Source: Planctomycetota bacterium
Lineage (GTDB): Bacteria; Planctomycetota; UBA1135; UBA2386
NCBI GenBank assembly: GCA_020638735.1
Contig: JACKHZ010000013.1
Location: 310,001-374,000, forward strand
Reading direction: 5' to 3'
DNA: 64,000 nt
Shown: positions 42,935-51,504 of the stretch, one piece after another
Layout of the letters: each line of letters starts with the position of its first letter
Position numbering within the stretch: position 1 is the first letter of the stretch
Translations under genes and position numbers: made by a program
The notes under the pieces: generated by a model
What the model saw: only the letters and a program-made list of their open reading frames with translations
Told to the model about the DNA's origin: nothing
The model's database searches: none

Positions 42935-43990
42935 ATGACGCTGGCCATGGATGTCCGCTACGAGTTCCGCAACGTGACCACTTCGCGCGTCGTCGTCGGT
43001 GACGGCGTCGAAGCGAGGTTGCCGGAGCTGATCGCGGAGCTGCGGCCGCACGGCGTGGCGATCGCGTTCGATCCGGTGCTGGAAGCGACGGCGCGACGGA
43101 TCGCGGCAGCGCTCGGCACCGAGATGCTGCTGCCGGTGAACGGCGACGCCGACCAGAAGCGCCTCGACGTCGCCGGCGAGCTGGCGACGCGGCTGCAAGA
43201 CGCCGGTGCGACCCGCGCGACCGTCGTGGTGGCGCTCGGCGGCGGCACCATCACCGACCTCTGCGGCTTCGTCGCGTCGATCTGGCTGCGCGGCGTGCCG
43301 TTCGTGTCGTGTCCGACGACGACGCTGGCGATGTGCGACGCGGCGCTCGGCGGCAAGAACGGCGTCGATCTCGGCGGGCTGAAGAACCGGCTCGGCACGA
43401 TCCGGCAGCCCGACGTGATCGCCATGGACCCGCGCTGGCTGACGACGCTGCCGGACGAGCTGTTCTGCGAAGGCCTGGTCGAGGTCGTCAAGAAGGCCGC
43501 GGTGCTCGACGCCGCGCGCTTCGCCGAGCTCGAGCAGCTGGCACCGGCCCTGCGCGCGCGCGACGCCGCGGCGACCGCGCGCGCGATCGCGATGGCCGTC
43601 GAGATGAAGATGGCGGTGGTGCAGGCCGACGAACGCGAGGGCGACCGCCGACGGACGCTCAACGCCGGACACACCATCGGCCACGCGCTCGAGGAGCTCG
43701 CGGCGGGCCGGCTGCGCCACGGTCACGCGGTCGCGATCGGGCTGGTCGCCGAGTGCCGCGCTGCCGGCGTCGACGCGGCCGTCGCGTCCCGCCTGACCGC
43801 GCTGCTGCAGGCGATCGGCGCTCCGACCGAAGTGCCAGAAGCGCTGCGCGACGCCGACCGGCTGTGGCAGCTGGCGCGCACCGACAAGAAGGCCCTGCGC
43901 GGCGCGGTGCCGATGTGTGTGCCGCGCGCGATCGGCGAGGCGACGTTCGTCGAGCTCGACGAAGCGGGCATGAACAAGGCCCTGTCGTGA
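42935..43990 (+). CDS. aroB: 3-dehydroquinate synthase
   Basis: A 351-residue enzyme of the shikimate pathway that converts DAHP to 3-dehydroquinate with NAD+ and a divalent metal. Visible motifs: ALGGGTITDLCGFVAS (NAD site), ATTLAMCDAALGGKNGVDL-type segment (here PTTTLAMCDAALGGKNGVD), and RTLNAGHTIGHALE with the metal-binding His residues. The ATG at 42935 is chosen by homology length; an ATG four codons later is possible. It is first in an operon with aroA-aroK (four-base overlap GTGA) and aroC. Confidence 0.93.
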   Translation: MTLAMDVRYEFRNVTTSRVVVGDGVEARLPELIAELRPHGVAIAFDPVLEATARRIAAALGTEMLLPVNGDADQKRLDVAGELATRLQDAGATRATVVVALGGGTITDLCGFVASIWLRGVPFVSCPTTTLAMCDAALGGKNGVDLGGLKNRLGTIRQPDVIAMDPRWLTTLPDELFCEGLVEVVKKAAVLDAARFAELEQLAPALRARDAAATARAIAMAVEMKMAVVQADEREGDRRRTLNAGHTIGHALEELAAGRLRHGHAVAIGLVAECRAAGVDAAVASRLTALLQAIGAPTEVPEALRDADRLWQLARTDKKALRGAVPMCVPRAIGEATFVELDEAGMNKALS

Positions 43991-45711
43991 GCACACCCCG
44001 CGCTGTCACACCGCTCGCGTTCCCGAGTGACGCGACGCTGTCGATGCCGGGTAGCAAGAGCGACGCCAACCGACTGTTGGTCGCGGCGGCGCTGTCCGGC
44101 CACCCAGTGACCGTCACCGGCGCGTCGCCGAGCGACGACGTGCGCCACCTGGTCGCCGCTCTGGCGACGATGGGCTACGGCGTGCGCTGGCTCGACGAGA
44201 CCGCCGGCGAAGTCGCGGTCGGCCCGCGGCGCAGCGACGCGCCGACGACGGGCACGCTGTTCTGCGGCAACGCCGGCACGGCGCTGCGCTTCTCGATCTC
44301 GGTCGCGGCGATCACCCCCGGCGAATGGACCATCGACGGCGACGCGCACATGCGCCGGCGCCCGATCCAACCGCTGGTCGATGCGTGGCGGGCGCTCGGC
44401 GTCGATGCCGAAGCGAGCAACGGCTGCCCGCCAGTGCGGGTGCGCGGCGGCGCGCCGCACGGCGACTCGGTGCGGGTCGACGCGCGCATCTCGAGCCAGT
44501 TCGTCTCTTCGCTGCTGCTGGTCGCGGCGCGGCTGCCGCGCGGGCTGCGCATCGACTTCGGCGGCGAACTGGCGTCGCGCGACTATGCGCTGTGGACGGC
44601 GGCCGTGCTGCGTCGCTTCGGCGTCGAGGCCGAGGTCGCGGCGGATCACGCCAGCGTGCGTCACGGCTACGGCCCGGCGCCGCAGCGCATCGAGGTCGGC
44701 GGCGACTGGAGCAGCATGGGCGTGTGGACCTGCCTCGACCTGCTGACCGGCTCACGCGTGCAGGCGCCGGCGCTGCAGCGCGATTCGGGCCAGCCCGACG
44801 AGGCGCTCGGCGCGCTGCTCGCGAAGCTGCGCGCCGGCGACGAACGCACGCTCGACGTCGATCCGCTGCCCGACCAGTTCCTCAACCTCGCGGTGACCGC
44901 CGCGCTGGTGCCCGGCACGACGCACCTGATCGGCGCCGCCAACACCCGCAGAAAGGAGTGCGATCGCGTCGCCGTCATGGCCCGCGAGCTGCGCCGATGC
45001 GGCGTCGACCTCGACGAGCACGAAGACGGCCTGACGGTGCGCGGTGGCGCCGCGTGGCGGCCGACGGTGATCGACCCGGAGGCCGACCACCGCATCGCGA
45101 TGGCGTTCGCGCTCGCCGGCCTGTGCGTGCCGGGCATCACCGTCGGCGACCCCGACTGCGTCGCCAAGAGCTACCCGACGTTCTGGGACGATCTCGAACG
45201 GGTGCGCGCGCAGCACCGGCCGGTCGTGCTGATCGGCATGCGCGCCGCCGGCAAGACGACGCTCGGGCGTGAACTCGCGCAGCGACTCGGCAGCACCTTG
45301 TGCGATACCGACGAGCAGTTCGTCGCGCGACACGGCGAGATCGGCGCGTTCGTCGCCGCCAACGGCTGGCCGGCGTTCCGCAAGGAGGAACGACAGCTCG
45401 TCGCCGCGACGCTGCAGCCCGGCACGATCGTCGCGACCGGCGGCGGCGCGGTCGAAGCGACGGCGACGCAGCAGTTGCTGCGCGAACGCGCGTTCGTCGT
45501 CTTCGTCGATGCGCCGCTGGAACTGCTGCGCGCGCGCCTCGCCGGCAGCGACCGCCCGTCGCTGACCGGCGCGCCCGTCACCGACGAACTCGACGCCGTG
45601 CTCGCGCGGCGTCTGCCGATCTACCGCGCGATGGCCGACCGCACGGTCGATGCGTCGCTCGCGCTGGACGCGCAGGTGTCGCTCGCGTTGCGCGGCGAAT
45701 ACGGCAACTAG
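43987..45711 (+). CDS. aroA-aroK: Bifunctional EPSP synthase / shikimate kinase fusion
   Basis: A 574-residue fusion of two consecutive-pathway enzymes. Residues 1 to about 410 are 5-enolpyruvylshikimate-3-phosphate synthase: MPGSKSDANRLLVAAALSG, LFCGNAGTALRFS, MRRRPIQPLVDA, SSQFVSSLLL, TRRKECDRV and DHRIAMAFALAG. From about 413 shikimate kinase follows: VLIGMRAAGKTTLG (P-loop), LCDTDEQF (D-x-D), WPAFRKEE (R-x-x-E) and VATGGGAV. Kinase acts before the synthase in the pathway, so the fusion may channel shikimate-3-phosphate. The GTG start overlaps the aroB stop. Confidence 0.93.
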   Translation: MSTPRAVTPLAFPSDATLSMPGSKSDANRLLVAAALSGHPVTVTGASPSDDVRHLVAALATMGYGVRWLDETAGEVAVGPRRSDAPTTGTLFCGNAGTALRFSISVAAITPGEWTIDGDAHMRRRPIQPLVDAWRALGVDAEASNGCPPVRVRGGAPHGDSVRVDARISSQFVSSLLLVAARLPRGLRIDFGGELASRDYALWTAAVLRRFGVEAEVAADHASVRHGYGPAPQRIEVGGDWSSMGVWTCLDLLTGSRVQAPALQRDSGQPDEALGALLAKLRAGDERTLDVDPLPDQFLNLAVTAALVPGTTHLIGAANTRRKECDRVAVMARELRRCGVDLDEHEDGLTVRGGAAWRPTVIDPEADHRIAMAFALAGLCVPGITVGDPDCVAKSYPTFWDDLERVRAQHRPVVLIGMRAAGKTTLGRELAQRLGSTLCDTDEQFVARHGEIGAFVAANGWPAFRKEERQLVAATLQPGTIVATGGGAVEATATQQLLRERAFVVFVDAPLELLRARLAGSDRPSLTGAPVTDELDAVLARRLPIYRAMADRTVDASLALDAQVSLALRGEYGN

Positions 45712-45738
45712 CCTGCTCCGTCGCGGACCGCGCGACGG

Positions 45739-45744
45739 TACGGT
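45739..45744 (+). promoter_or_regulatory. Putative -10 element (TACGGT)
   Basis: TACGGT ends eight bases before the aroC ATG. It may give aroC an internal leaderless promoter in addition to read-through from aroA-aroK. Confidence 0.25.
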
Positions 45745-45752
45745 TGCGGCCG

Positions 45753-46952
45753 ATGTTCACCAGCCGACTGCGCTTCCTGACCGCCGGCGAATCGCACGGC
45801 CCGTCGCTGACCGGCGTGCTCGAAGGCATGCCCGCGGGCGTTCCGCTCGACGAAGCGCGCATCCGGCAGCAGCTGCAGCGGCGCCAGCACGGCTACGGCA
45901 GCGGCGGCCGCATGGCGATCGAGACCGACCACGCACACATCACCGGCGGCGTGATGGCCGGCCACACCACCGGCGGACCGATCTCGCTGATCCTCGACAA
46001 CCGCGACTTCGAGAGCTGGAAGGACCGCGACATCAAGCCGATGACGGTGCCGCGGCCCGGCCACGCCGACCTGACCGGCGCGGTCAAGTACGGCTACCGC
46101 GAGCTGCGGCTGTCGCTCGAGCGCGCTTCGGCGCGCGAGACCGCCATGCGCGTCGCGGTCGGCGCCGCGTGCCGCGCGCTGCTCGCGGAGTTCGGCGTCG
46201 AGCTCGGCGGCTACGTGACGCGCATCGGCACGATCGATTGCGCCGACGAGGAGCCGCAGCTCGACGAACACCGCCTTCGCGCGCGCTTCGTCGCAGCCGA
46301 AGGCAACGACGTGCGCGCGGCCCAGGCGAGCAGCTACGCGGCGATGCGCGAGGAGATCGAGGCGGCGATCGAGGCGCGCGACACCCTCGGCGGCGTGGTC
46401 GAGGTCGCGGCGATCGGCGTGCCGCCGGGCCTCGGCAGCTACGTGCAGGCGGACCGCCGACTCGACGCGCGGCTGGCCGGCGCGATGCTCAGCGTGCCCG
46501 CGGCCAAGGGCGTCGAGATCGGCGCCGGCTTCGCGACGACGCTGCGCCGCGGCACTTCGGCGCAGGACGAACTGCGGCTCGACGGCGACCACATCGTTCG
46601 TTCGACCAACCGCGCCGGCGGCATCGAGGGCGGCATCAGCAACGGCGCGCCGATCGTGCTGCGCGTGGCGATCAAGCCGATCGCGACGACGCTGACTTCG
46701 CAGCAGTCGGTCGATCTCGCCACCGGCGAGGCAGCACAGACCCGCTACGAACGCAGCGACTTCTGCCAGGTGCCGCGCGCGGTACCGATCGCCGAGGCGA
46801 TGCTCGCGATCGTGCTCGCCGACGCGCTGTGCGAGAAGCTCGGCGGCGACTCGCTGGCCGAGATGCGGCCCCGTTTCGACGCGCTGCGTCAGCTGCGGCT
46901 CGAAGACCTGCAGATGGACGCCGTACCGTGGCGGTTCGGCTTCGAGGCCTGA
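45753..46952 (+). CDS. aroC: Chorismate synthase
   Basis: A 399-residue FMN-dependent enzyme making chorismate from EPSP. It opens with RFLTAGESHGPSLTGVLEGM. Further family motifs are RRQHGYGSGGRM, PRPGHADLTGAVKYG, LERASARETAMRVAVGA and NRAGGIEGGISNG. It completes the aroB/aroA-aroK/aroC cluster, starting 41 bases after the fusion gene stops. Length is normal. Confidence 0.95.
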   Translation: MFTSRLRFLTAGESHGPSLTGVLEGMPAGVPLDEARIRQQLQRRQHGYGSGGRMAIETDHAHITGGVMAGHTTGGPISLILDNRDFESWKDRDIKPMTVPRPGHADLTGAVKYGYRELRLSLERASARETAMRVAVGAACRALLAEFGVELGGYVTRIGTIDCADEEPQLDEHRLRARFVAAEGNDVRAAQASSYAAMREEIEAAIEARDTLGGVVEVAAIGVPPGLGSYVQADRRLDARLAGAMLSVPAAKGVEIGAGFATTLRRGTSAQDELRLDGDHIVRSTNRAGGIEGGISNGAPIVLRVAIKPIATTLTSQQSVDLATGEAAQTRYERSDFCQVPRAVPIAEAMLAIVLADALCEKLGGDSLAEMRPRFDALRQLRLEDLQMDAVPWRFGFEA

Positions 46953-46956
46953 GCCG

Positions 46957-47913
46957 TCACTTGCCTTCGTCGGTCCACAACGCGGCGGGCGTCGTCGAGC
47001 CATCGGCGTGCACGGTCAGCTGCTTCGGATCACCTTCCGGCCATCGACCGCCGCCGAAGGCCCACGCCTCCCCTGCGGTCTCGAGCGGCTGCAGCAGGTA
47101 GGTGCCCGGCTCGAGCGGCGGCCATGCCCACGTGCCGTCGCTGCGCCGATCGACGTCGGCGACGAACACGCCGTCAGGAGCGTCAGGGTCGGCGAGGGCG
47201 ATGCGCAGGGACTTCCGGTCGAGCCCGAGCTTCAAGCGGGGCACGACCCGCGGCGCCGGTTCAAGCCGCCCCAGTTCGAGCAGCTCGTCGCGGACCACGC
47301 GCACGACGCGCTGCACCAGGATCTCGTCCTGCCGGCTGACGAGGCGCAGCACCCAGGTGCCAGGCTGAAGCCCTTCGAACGTGAACACGCCGGCGTCGCC
47401 GAGCGGCTGCCGCTGCATGCCGAACTCGAGCGGGAGCTGGTGGTGCCCGGCGAAGAACGGCTGCTCGTGGGCCTTGGCGATCGGGTACAGCTGCGCGGAG
47501 TAGAACTCCCGGTCGATCCTTTCAGCACGATCGAGTCGGCGAACACGATCCGCAGCGCGCACCGACCGACCGCCCGCGAGCACGGGGCCCTCGAGGCGCC
47601 TGTAGACCGGCGCTGGCAGCTCGATCGCGGCGACCTCGCCGACGTGCACGTCGAGTTCGACGGGTCCCGCCACCGTCTCGTCGTCGGTGACGATCGGCAG
47701 CTGCGCTGGGCGCGGCACGCCGCGTTCGTGGTGGCTCGAGCAGTCCCCGATCGTCAGACGCACTGCGTAGGCACGGTCGAGGGGCGGCCGGCCAAGCGTC
47801 CCCTCGCGCGGACCACACCAGGCAGGTCGCGGCAGTTGCGAATGTGCATTCTGCACCCGCTCGACCTTGCGCTGCTCCGAGCACCTCCGCGCAAGTCGAC
47901 GCAAGCAGCGCAT
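46957..47913 (-). CDS. Carboxypeptidase-regulatory-like protein, possibly 5'-truncated
   Basis: The last two thirds are convincing: LPAPVYRRLEGPVLAGG, then FTFEGLQPGTWVLRLVSR, VQRVVRVVRDELLELGRL and WAWPPLEPGTYLLQPLE are regulatory-like beta domains of the type seen elsewhere here. The first third, from an ATG at 47913, has no signal peptide or membrane segment and an odd Arg/Cys-rich composition, so the true N-terminus may be lost or frameshifted. It is convergent with aroC, the two stops four bases apart. Confidence 0.45.
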   Translation of the reverse strand: MRCLRRLARRCSEQRKVERVQNAHSQLPRPAWCGPREGTLGRPPLDRAYAVRLTIGDCSSHHERGVPRPAQLPIVTDDETVAGPVELDVHVGEVAAIELPAPVYRRLEGPVLAGGRSVRAADRVRRLDRAERIDREFYSAQLYPIAKAHEQPFFAGHHQLPLEFGMQRQPLGDAGVFTFEGLQPGTWVLRLVSRQDEILVQRVVRVVRDELLELGRLEPAPRVVPRLKLGLDRKSLRIALADPDAPDGVFVADVDRRSDGTWAWPPLEPGTYLLQPLETAGEAWAFGGGRWPEGDPKQLTVHADGSTTPAALWTDEGK

Positions 47914-47961
47914 CTGCGTGGGATCGGGGATCGGCACGCAGCTTGCCCTTCGCCCTTCGTC

Positions 47962-48297
47962 ATGAAGCGCATCCTCGCCATCTATCTCGATCCGGCGCGA
48001 GCGTTCCGCGCGGCCCACGCACTGCGGCGCCGCGGCTTCGCCCCGGACCACATCCAGGTCGTCGTCGCCGACTGCGAACCGCGACGGCGCTTCCTCGCCG
48101 AGCTGATCGCGCTCGGCCTGCCGGCCGAAGAGATCCGGATCTGCCGGCGCGAGATCGTCGACGGCGCGGCGCTGGTGACGGTCGCCATCGACGCCGACGC
48201 ACCGATGGAGCTCATGCACGCCGCGGCCGCGCTCGGCGACGCGTACCAGCGGCGCACCGTCGCGGTCGCCCCGCCGGCGATCAGTCATCCGGCGTGA
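47962..48297 (+). CDS. Small stress-type protein, possibly GSP17M-like
   Basis: A 111-residue protein from the ATG at 47962. The pattern ILAIYLDPARAFRAAHALRR, then APDHIQVVVAD resembles the opening of the general-stress protein 17M/YflT domain, where an alpha/beta unit pairs a helix with an I-x-V-V strand. The remainder (ICRREIVDGAALVTVAIDAD) fits the matching second half. The similarity is suggestive only. The next gene, 58 bases downstream, encodes a Dps-type ferritin, which would fit a joint stress role. Confidence 0.5.
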   Translation: MKRILAIYLDPARAFRAAHALRRRGFAPDHIQVVVADCEPRRRFLAELIALGLPAEEIRICRREIVDGAALVTVAIDADAPMELMHAAAALGDAYQRRTVAVAPPAISHPA

Positions 48298-48355
48298 CCG
48301 TGACCGCGCTTCGCGGCTCACCCCCTTCTTCAACCCCCAACCGGAGAGACCGACC

Positions 48356-48850
48356 ATGACCACCGTCCTGACGACCGAGCCCGTCCCGTTCGACCTGCCC
48401 CGCGAAGCGCCGCAGCAGGTGTGCGAGAACCTCAACCAATGGCTCACCGACCTGATCGGGCTGTCGCTGCGCCTCAAGCAGGCGCACTGGAACCTGCGCG
48501 GCCCCCGCTTCAAGAGCGTGCACGAACAGCTCGACGAGATCCTCGCCGACGTGCGCAAGGCGAGCGACGACGTCGCCGAACGCATCGTCACCATCGGCGG
48601 CGCCGCCGACGGCCGCCCACGACAGGTCGCCGAGCACTCGTCGTTGGGCAGCTTCCCGCCCGGCCAGCTCGGCGTCGATCAGGCAGTCGAGCAATGCTGC
48701 AGCGACCTCGCCGCGACGATCCGCCGCGGCCGCGCCTGCCAGGCCGCGCTCGCGGGCCTCGACGCCGTCAGCGAAGGCCTCGCCATCGACGTGCTGGCCG
48801 CGCTCGAGAAGCACCACTGGCTGCTGCGGTCACAGGCCGATCGCACCTGA
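48356..48850 (+). CDS. dps: Dps-family DNA-protecting ferritin
   Basis: A 164-residue four-helix protein. LKQAHWNLRGPRFKSVHEQL followed by DEILADVRKASDDVAERI is the classic Dps ferroxidase segment, with His and Trp in helix A and acidic Asp/Glu in helix B from neighbouring subunits. Dps forms a 12-subunit cage that oxidises iron with peroxide and protects DNA. The start is the ATG at 48356. A small secreted protein follows. Confidence 0.9.
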   Translation: MTTVLTTEPVPFDLPREAPQQVCENLNQWLTDLIGLSLRLKQAHWNLRGPRFKSVHEQLDEILADVRKASDDVAERIVTIGGAADGRPRQVAEHSSLGSFPPGQLGVDQAVEQCCSDLAATIRRGRACQAALAGLDAVSEGLAIDVLAALEKHHWLLRSQADRT

Positions 48851-48906
48851 CCCGCGCGGCCGAAACCCGCGCCTTCGCCAGTTCCACCGTCACCCCGGAG
48901 ACCACG

Positions 48907-49272
48907 ATGAAGTTCCTCATCCCGACCGCCCTCGCCGCCCTCGTCACGATCCCGACGTCGAGCACGCCGACGCCGTCGCACCGCGAGCACCCGCCCGGCA
49001 CCGCAACCCTCGAAGGCTCGATCGCCGGCTGGACCGTCGAAGGCGACGGCACCGTGCTGCTGCACCTCACGACCGACGACGGACAGCAGCGCTGGCAGCG
49101 CACGCCGCCCAACCAATCGTCGACGACGCAGTTCGAGCTGCTGGCGCTGCACGCGATCCTCGACCTCGAACGCGACCCCGCGCGCACGGTGAGGGTGACC
49201 GGTGAGCGCACGACGGAGAAGGACGGCACGTCGCGCGACAAGGCGCTCGAGCTGCTGGCGATCGGGCACTGA
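48907..49272 (+). CDS. Small secreted protein of unknown function
   Basis: A 121-residue product with an N-terminal signal-like segment (KFLIPTALAALVTIPTSS). The mature part has a strand-rich pattern (WTVEGDGTVLLHLTTDDG) and a Thr/Arg-rich end (RTVRVTGERTTEKDG). No family recognised. It sits 56 bases after dps and is convergent with rtcR. Confidence 0.6.
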   Translation: MKFLIPTALAALVTIPTSSTPTPSHREHPPGTATLEGSIAGWTVEGDGTVLLHLTTDDGQQRWQRTPPNQSSTTQFELLALHAILDLERDPARTVRVTGERTTEKDGTSRDKALELLAIGH

Positions 49273-49279
49273 GAGCCGC

Positions 49280-50908
49280 TCAGCCGATCGCGGCGAAGTC
49301 GAGGCCGAAGCGCGCGAGGTACTTGCGCAGCCGGTCCGCGTCGTTGCTCGACGCCTTCTTGGCGCGCGACGCGGCGAACAGCTCGCGGCCGGCGGCCGAC
49401 AACGAGCGGTGTCGGCGACAGGTGCGCACGACCTCGGCGAGCTGCACGCGGTCGAAACGGTCGAGCTCTTCGAGCTGCGCGGTGCCGAGCACTCCGCGCA
49501 GCAGGTCGTCGTCGGCGAGCACGCCAGCGTCGGCCGCCGGCGCGTCACCGCGCCGCCAATCGGCTTCGAGCCGCGTGATCTCCAGCTCGACCTCCGCCTC
49601 GGCGATGCGACCGCCGGTCGCCAACGTGCACAGCCGCGTGATGCTGCCGTTGAGGTCGCGGAAGTTCCCGTGCCACGCGCCGCCAGCCGAACGCGCGAAG
49701 TCGAGGTAGCGCCGCCGCGCCTCGGCGTTGAAGTGCACGCGCCGGCCCACCTGCTGCGACCAGCGCTGCAGCTCGTAGTCGAGGTTGGGCTCGAGGTCCT
49801 CGATGCGGTCCTTCAAGCCCGGCAGGCGGAACGTCCACAGGTTGATGCGCGCCAGCAGGTCCTCGCGGAAGGTCCCGGCGGCGACCGCGAGGCCGAGGTC
49901 GCGGTTGGTGCCGGCGATCAGCTGGAAGTCACTGGCGACGTCCTTGTCGCTGCCGAGCGGCAGGAAGCGCTTGTCCTCGAGCGCGCGCAGCAGCATCGCC
50001 TGCTCGTCGAGGCCGAGCTCGCCGATCTCGTCGAGGAACAGCAGCCCGCCGTCGGCGGCGCGCAGCAGGCCTTGGCGATCGGTGGTGGCGCCGGTGAACG
50101 AGCCGCGCTTGTGGCCGAACAGCGTCGAGTGCGCGCTGTCGCCGCGGATCGTCGCGCAGTTGACCTCGACGAACGGGCCGCCGAGCTGGCCGCGCTGCTT
50201 CTTCAGCTCGTAGATGCGCTTGGCCAGCTGCGACTTGCCGGCGCCGGTCGGCCCCATCAGCAGCATCGGCGCGGTCGACAGCGGCGCGATGCGTTCGACC
50301 TGCGTGATCAGCTGGTTGAAGGCCGCGTTCTGCGTCGGGATGCCGGACTTGAGCAGCGTCTCCGCCGCCTCGTGCTCCTGCGCGAAGCGCTTCGCCAGCC
50401 GGTCGAAGCGCGACAGGTCTAGGTCGATGATCTGGTAGGTGCCGGTCTTGTTGCCGAGCACGCCTTCGCGGCCGGTCGGCGGCCCGGTCTGCAGCAGGCG
50501 CGCCGGGTAGTGCCGCGTCTCGGTCAGCAGGAACAGGCAGATCTGCGCGACGTGCGTGCCGGTCGTCATGTGCACCAGCACGTCGTCCTGCTCGGGATCG
50601 AGCGCCAGCTCGTCGGCGATCGTCAGCAGCAGATCGAACACCTCCTCGAAGTCCCACGGGTCGCGCAGCCTGGTCGGCCGGTGCACGATCTCGGTCTCCG
50701 GAGACACCGAGGCGATGTCGCGCGACACCACCTCGAACAGCTTGCCGAAGCGCTCCTCGGTGATCAGCACGAGCCGACGCACCAGCAGGTCCTCGTGCTG
50801 GCACATCGCGACGTTGGGCCGCCAATGGTCCCAGCGGTCGCGGCCCATGCCCCGGTCGAGCTGGGTGCCGAGGAAGCTGATGACGACGTAGCCGGGCTTC
50901 TTAGCCAC
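49280..50908 (-). CDS. rtcR: Sigma-54-dependent RNA-repair regulator RtcR
   Basis: A 542-residue activator. The GTG at 50906-50908 follows GGAGG. Residues 1 to about 165 are the RtcR CARF-like sensor (YVVISFLGTQLDRGMG, then VHMTTGTHVAQICLFLLTET), known in enterobacteria to respond to damaged-tRNA products. The AAA+ core has GPTGAGKS (219-226), GSFTGA (269-274, the sigma-54 contact loop, a variant of GAFTGA) and GGLLFLDEIGEL. The C-terminus (SLSAAGRELFAASRAKKASS, then DADRLRKYLARFGLDF) is the DNA-binding domain. It is divergent from the rsr-Y RNA-rtcBA cluster, which it should control with RpoN. Confidence 0.93.
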   Translation of the reverse strand: MAKKPGYVVISFLGTQLDRGMGRDRWDHWRPNVAMCQHEDLLVRRLVLITEERFGKLFEVVSRDIASVSPETEIVHRPTRLRDPWDFEEVFDLLLTIADELALDPEQDDVLVHMTTGTHVAQICLFLLTETRHYPARLLQTGPPTGREGVLGNKTGTYQIIDLDLSRFDRLAKRFAQEHEAAETLLKSGIPTQNAAFNQLITQVERIAPLSTAPMLLMGPTGAGKSQLAKRIYELKKQRGQLGGPFVEVNCATIRGDSAHSTLFGHKRGSFTGATTDRQGLLRAADGGLLFLDEIGELGLDEQAMLLRALEDKRFLPLGSDKDVASDFQLIAGTNRDLGLAVAAGTFREDLLARINLWTFRLPGLKDRIEDLEPNLDYELQRWSQQVGRRVHFNAEARRRYLDFARSAGGAWHGNFRDLNGSITRLCTLATGGRIAEAEVELEITRLEADWRRGDAPAADAGVLADDDLLRGVLGTAQLEELDRFDRVQLAEVVRTCRRHRSLSAAGRELFAASRAKKASSNDADRLRKYLARFGLDFAAIG

Positions 50909-50979
50909 GCGGGCCTCCAGACTCGTCCTCCGCCGGCGCCCCGTTTGACACGCAGAATGCATACGAGCAACCTGACCGC

Positions 50980-51210
50980 ATGGCCAAGACGCTGCAGGTT
51001 CGCGAAGTGCCGGAAAAGGTGCACCGCCGCCTGAAGGCACGGGCGGCGGATGCCGGCCTGTCACTCTCCGAGTACCTGCTGGCCGAGCTGACCCGCTTCG
51101 CCGGGTTGCCGACGCGCGACGAGATGCGTGAGCGGCTGCGCAACGGACCGCGGGCGAAGCTCTCTGAGTCCGCCGCCAAGATGGTCCGCCGCGCGCGGGG
51201 CACAGCGTGA
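50980..51210 (+). CDS. FitA/VapB-type ribbon-helix-helix antitoxin
   Basis: A 76-residue protein with LQVREVPEKVHRRLKARAAD, then AGLSLSEYLLAEL, the FitA/plasmid-stability RHH pattern. The basic Ala/Arg tail would neutralise a PIN toxin. The start ATG follows an upstream TTGACA at 50945-50950, but no convincing -10. The cognate toxin gene starts in the overlapping GTGA but is reduced to a remnant. The antitoxin now lies between rtcR and rsr. Confidence 0.8.
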   Translation: MAKTLQVREVPEKVHRRLKARAADAGLSLSEYLLAELTRFAGLPTRDEMRERLRNGPRAKLSESAAKMVRRARGTA

Positions 51211-51308
51211 TCGCGCTCGATGTCGAGTTCGCCCAGGTGCTCGGCCGCCTGCAGCGAAGGCAGCAGGTGCGCGCCCATCAGGTGGCTGATTGCTTCGCCG
51301 ACGCCTAG
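51207..51308 (+). pseudogene. Truncated VapC/FitB-like PIN toxin remnant
   Basis: Only 33 codons remain, from the GTG overlapping the antitoxin stop. VIALDVEFAQVLGRLQRRQ looks like the first strand of a PIN domain (xIALD) joined directly to the later helix with the second acidic residue (DVEFAxVLxRL), then the frame stops at 51306. About 30 residues between are missing and the rest of the domain is gone, so no active nuclease is made. Confidence 0.55.
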
Positions 51309-51318
51309 GTATCTCATC

Positions 51319-51334
51319 GGATAAGATCGTATCC
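51319..51334. promoter_or_regulatory. Candidate upstream activator site (16-bp palindrome)
   Basis: GGATAAGATCGTATCC is a near-perfect inverted repeat with one mismatched pair, unusually AT-rich for the region, 110 bases upstream of the sigma-54-type promoter. The position fits an enhancer site for RtcR. Assignment is inference. Confidence 0.4.
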
Positions 51335-51443
51335 AATGCTCTCCATTCGAGGCCAGCGCCGGCTGACCGCGCCAAGACTCAAGCGACGCGAAGCCTCCTC
51401 CTCCAAGATACTTACGACACTTATGGAGAATCCACGCGTCGGC

Positions 51444-51457
51444 GGCACGGCCCTCGC
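51444..51457 (+). promoter_or_regulatory. Sigma-54-type promoter of the RNA-repair operon
   Basis: GGCACGGCCCTCGC fits the -24 GG / -12 GC spacing exactly (GG, ten bases, GC), and GGCACG equals the -24 box core. The -12 box is TCGCT rather than TTGCW. The start of rsr is 48 bases downstream, leaving an untranslated leader of about 35 bases. An RtcR-type activator is encoded divergently. Confidence 0.6.
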
Positions 51458-51504
51458 TCTAGCAGGTCCGTCGCGGCGAGGTAGCCGCGGCGGAGACCAC
51501 GACG

